From contig NZ_JAMOZL010000003.1 of assembly GCF_023667495.1 (NCBI RefSeq), forward strand, positions 496,001-560,000: 64,000 nucleotides of DNA. Direction: 5' to 3'. The position numbers and the translations under genes are program-made. Position 1 is the first letter of the stretch, and each line of letters begins with the position of its first letter. Source of the stretch: Dyadobacter sp. MSC1_007. GTDB taxonomy: Bacteria; Bacteroidota; Bacteroidia; Cytophagales; Spirosomataceae. The notes beneath the pieces were generated by a model that was not told the DNA's origin, did no database searches, and saw nothing but the letters and a program-made list of their open reading frames with translations. Below, piece by piece: positions 61,826 to 64,000 of the stretch.

Positions 61826-61902
61826 GCAGTGTTAATTAATTACAATCAGCGCTCATCCCGGTTGGGAAAGCACGGGGTTAAATTAAAAAATTAAACTCGG
61901 GG

Positions 61903-61910
61903 CAAAACTA
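61903..61910 (-). promoter_or_regulatory. Exopolysaccharide operon -7 box
   Basis: The complement reads TAGTTTTG, a perfect -7 box 78 bp before the SLBB gene. No TTG is seen at 20 nt; the -33 region is AT-rich. It is the best candidate promoter for the locus. Confidence 0.5.
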
Positions 61911-61936
61911 CAAAATCTTATTTTAAATAAAGTTAT

Positions 61937-61958
61937 GAGAATGATCCGGACCATTCTC
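61937..61958 (-). terminator. Hairpin after aspS
   Basis: GAGAATG (61937-61943) pairs with CATTCTC (61952-61958); an inner ATCCGGAC loop partly pairs. The minus-strand tail ATAACTTTATTT is only weakly T-rich, so termination is likely but modest. Confidence 0.6.
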
Positions 61959-61971
61959 ATAATAAATTGAA

Positions 61972-63729
61972 TTATTCCACTCTGATTGCCAGTTCTTTTA
62001 GCTGAGCGCCGGATATGGCGGAAGGTGAATCGATCATCACATCACGTCCCGAGTTGTTCTTGGGGAATGCGATGAAATCCCTGATAGACTCCGCTCCACC
62101 AAAAATAGAACACAACCTGTCGAAACCGAATGCAATCCCGGCATGAGGAGGGGCGCCGAATTCAAATGCATTCATCAGAAAACCAAATTGTTCTTGTGCT
62201 TCTTCAGCCGAGAAACCGAGGATTTCGAACATTTTCCGTTGCAGCTCTTTTTCAAAGATCCTGACAGAACCTCCGCCAACTTCAACGCCATTGATCACCA
62301 TATCGTATGCATTGGCCCTCACCAGTCCCAGATTTTTATCCAGCAAACCGATATCTTCCGGTTTTGGACTCGTAAATGGATGGTGCATCGCAAACCAACG
62401 GTTTTCTTCTTCTCCAAATTCCAGCAAAGGGAAATCCACAACCCAAAGAGCCCGGTATTCGTTAGGATTACGCAAACCCAGACGTGAGCCCATTTCAAGA
62501 CGAAGCTCGTTCAACTGCTTGCGTGTTTTGTCACCCTGGCCCGAAAGTATCAGTAAAAGATCACCTGGCTTAGCATCAAACGCTTCGACCCACTTTTTGA
62601 GGTCGTCTTCCGTGTAGAATTTGTCAACGGACGATTTGATCGAGCCATCGGTGTTATAACGTACATAAACCAATCCCTTCGCTCCGATCTGCGGACGTTT
62701 GATCCAGTCGGTGAGTTCGTCAATCTGTTTTCTGGTATACACTGCGCAACCTGGCGCGCAAATGCCCACTACAAGGCCGGCGTCATCAAATACACCGAAA
62801 CCTTTGCCAGAAGTCAGGTCCTGATCTTCGCCTTTCAGCTCCGTGAACTGCATTTCGAAACGGATATCCGGCTTGTCGGAGCCGTAAAGTCGCATGGCAT
62901 CCGCATAAGTCATGCGAGGAACCACTGGAAGATCGATGCCCTTTACTTTGCTGAAAAGGTTGCGGATCATGCCTTCGAATGTATTCAAGACGTCTTCCTG
63001 AGTCACAAACGACATTTCGCAGTCGATCTGAGTGAACTCGGGCTGACGGTCGGCGCGGAGATCTTCGTCACGGAAGCACTTCACAATCTGATAATAGCGG
63101 TCAAAACCAGCTACCATCAGCAACTGCTTGAATGTTTGCGGAGATTGTGGCAATGCATAAAATTCGCCCGGGTTCATCCGGCTTGGCACCACAAAATCGC
63201 GGGCACCTTCCGGCGTGGATTTGATCAGTACCGGGGTTTCTACTTCGATAAAGTTAAGATCATCGAGATATGCTCGGGTATAGCGTGCAACCTGGTGACG
63301 TAGTTGCAGATTTTTACGAACCACATTTCTGCGAAGGTCGAGATACCGGTATTTCATGCGGATATCATCGCCACCGTCGGTTTCGTCCTCGATCAGGAAT
63401 GGCGGCAATTTCGCGGGGTTCAGAATGCTGAGTTCCGCAACGCGGATCTCGATGTTACCGGTTGCAATTTTGTCGTTTTTAGACAAACGTTCGATGACCG
63501 CACCTTTTGCAGAAATAACAAATTCGCGGCCCAGCGAACGGGCAGTTTCCAACACGGCTGCGGGTGTTTTACCTTCTTCAAAAAGGAGCTGAGTGATGCC
63601 GTAACGGTCACGCAAATCGAGCCAGATCATCCCTCCTTTGTCCCGGACGCGCTGAACCCAACCGCATAATACAACGTCTTGATTTACATGTTCTAAGCTT
63701 AGTTCCCCACAGGTATGTGTACGTAACAT
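61972..63729 (-). CDS. aspS: Aspartyl-tRNA synthetase
   Basis: This class II synthetase has 585 residues, the usual bacterial size with an inserted domain. The OB-fold anticodon domain begins [33 protein letters not shown]. Class II motif 2 is visible in [29 protein letters not shown], and motif 3 in [30 protein letters not shown]. The [10 protein letters not shown] stretch and the GAD domain (about 300-400) support bacterial AspS. Asx-tRNA specificity (discriminating or not) cannot be told. A -7 box TACTTTTG lies 50 bp upstream (63779-63786). Confidence 0.98.
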   Translation of the reverse strand: MLRTHTCGELSLEHVNQDVVLCGWVQRVRDKGGMIWLDLRDRYGITQLLFEEGKTPAAVLETARSLGREFVISAKGAVIERLSKNDKIATGNIEIRVAELSILNPAKLPPFLIEDETDGGDDIRMKYRYLDLRRNVVRKNLQLRHQVARYTRAYLDDLNFIEVETPVLIKSTPEGARDFVVPSRMNPGEFYALPQSPQTFKQLLMVAGFDRYYQIVKCFRDEDLRADRQPEFTQIDCEMSFVTQEDVLNTFEGMIRNLFSKVKGIDLPVVPRMTYADAMRLYGSDKPDIRFEMQFTELKGEDQDLTSGKGFGVFDDAGLVVGICAPGCAVYTRKQIDELTDWIKRPQIGAKGLVYVRYNTDGSIKSSVDKFYTEDDLKKWVEAFDAKPGDLLLILSGQGDKTRKQLNELRLEMGSRLGLRNPNEYRALWVVDFPLLEFGEEENRWFAMHHPFTSPKPEDIGLLDKNLGLVRANAYDMVINGVEVGGGSVRIFEKELQRKMFEILGFSAEEAQEQFGFLMNAFEFGAPPHAGIAFGFDRLCSIFGGAESIRDFIAFPKNNSGRDVMIDSPSAISGAQLKELAIRVE

Positions 63730-63778
63730 ATAACTATTTTAATACTGATATAATGAAAGTCACTGATAATAAATGCCG

Positions 63779-63786
63779 CAAAAGTA
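63779..63786 (-). promoter_or_regulatory. aspS -7 box
   Basis: The complement reads TACTTTTG, a perfect -7 box about 50 bp before ATG 63729. The -33 TTG is not at the usual distance. Confidence 0.45.
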
Positions 63787-63821
63787 CGTATTTTTAGCAA
63801 ATCTAACATGAAGTGTTTTTT

Positions 63822-64000
63822 ATGAAAATATATAGCAGGTTGGGTGGACAGGCCGGTATCATCCTTTCTTCACTCGTTTTCTGCGTTACCTGTTCCTGTG
63901 ATCCAAGCCCCGATCCAGGTGTCGAAGATCAGGATCAATTTGAGATAACACCTGAAAAATCCGCCATCGCTCCGGGCATTATCGACGAGGCTTCGGGCCT
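63822..64000 (+). CDS. N-terminal part of a secreted lipoprotein (propeller-like start)
   Basis: This partial gene reads off the right edge. From ATG 63822, 59 residues are visible. A type II signal (GGQAGIILSSLVFCVTCSC) carries a lipobox Cys near position 23 or 25, followed by a DPSPDPGVEDQDQ linker. The last residues PGIIDEASGL match the ASGL start seen in six-bladed propeller lipoproteins of Bacteroidota. That match is short and tentative. It is divergent from aspS. Confidence 0.7.
   Translation, partial: MKIYSRLGGQAGIILSSLVFCVTCSCDPSPDPGVEDQDQFEITPEKSAIAPGIIDEASG

Overview
The window comes from the chromosome of a Bacteroidota bacterium, most likely a Cytophagales member of the Dyadobacter/Spirosomaceae type. 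Four signs support this. Many promoters have the Bacteroidota form (TTG, about 20 nt, TAnnTTTG) and genes lack Shine-Dalgarno leaders. A gliding-motility lipoprotein (GldD) is present. The tig/clpP/clpX and Rsh-Fur-purA arrangements are familiar from this phylum. The locus also carries a TonB-dependent receptor with a CarboxypepD-reg domain, Tat-exported Gfo/Idh and DUF1080 proteins, and a Wzi/SLBB export system. The genus is an inference. Genes are densely packed, several convergent pairs abut or overlap at their stop codons, and I see no IS element, prophage or CRISPR array.

Layout. 1-4.5 kb: partial membrane flippase-like gene, panD, a secreted oxidoreductase, panC and a short starch-synthase-like gene. 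4.7-12 kb: glmS, gldD, a degenerate ImmA/IrrE-like protein, a sugar-acid dehydratase with an SDR partner, and an exported serine hydrolase of class A beta-lactamase fold. 12-17 kb: a probable metal-homeostasis island with a Fur-family (Zur-like) regulator, a MerC-domain protein, a TonB receptor with a lipoprotein, and an unknown membrane protein. Two of its promoters share a TTGCAAC/GTTGCAA palindrome. 17-20 kb: NHL propeller, PfkB sugar kinase and an SDR without catalytic residues. 20-24.3 kb: clpX, clpP, an inserted XRE regulator, and tig. 24.4-29 kb: tRNA-Leu(TAG), rsh, fur, purA. 29-34 kb: SNF2 ATPase, PEP-mutase-family enzyme, AraC regulator, then tRNA-Leu(TAA) and tRNA-Gly(GCC). 34.7-41 kb: terC, a very large SF1 helicase, a DUF1080 protein and a HIT protein. 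41-61.8 kb: one strand-coherent exopolysaccharide locus. 62-64 kb: aspS and the start of a lipoprotein gene.

The exopolysaccharide locus (about 20.8 kb, all minus strand) has the parts of a Wzx/Wzy pathway. These are an SLBB export protein, a Wzz-type co-polymerase, a Wzx flippase, a methyltransferase, five glycosyltransferases, a Wzy-like polymerase, an unusual GH29-like secreted glycosidase, a priming sugar-phosphate transferase and three tandem Wzi-like outer-membrane proteins. No tyrosine kinase domain is attached to the Wzz protein.

The strongest leads are: (1) a predicted zinc/metal regulon whose operator overlaps the -33 box of two promoters and lies between two divergent genes; (2) several conserved-fold proteins that have lost their catalytic residues (GT5-only starch-synthase homologue, ImmA/IrrE homologue, an SDR, a GH29-like protein, and the Vsr-like tail of the SF1 helicase); (3) a dispersed family of long palindromes whose arms co-vary between copies; (4) the triplicated Wzi genes.
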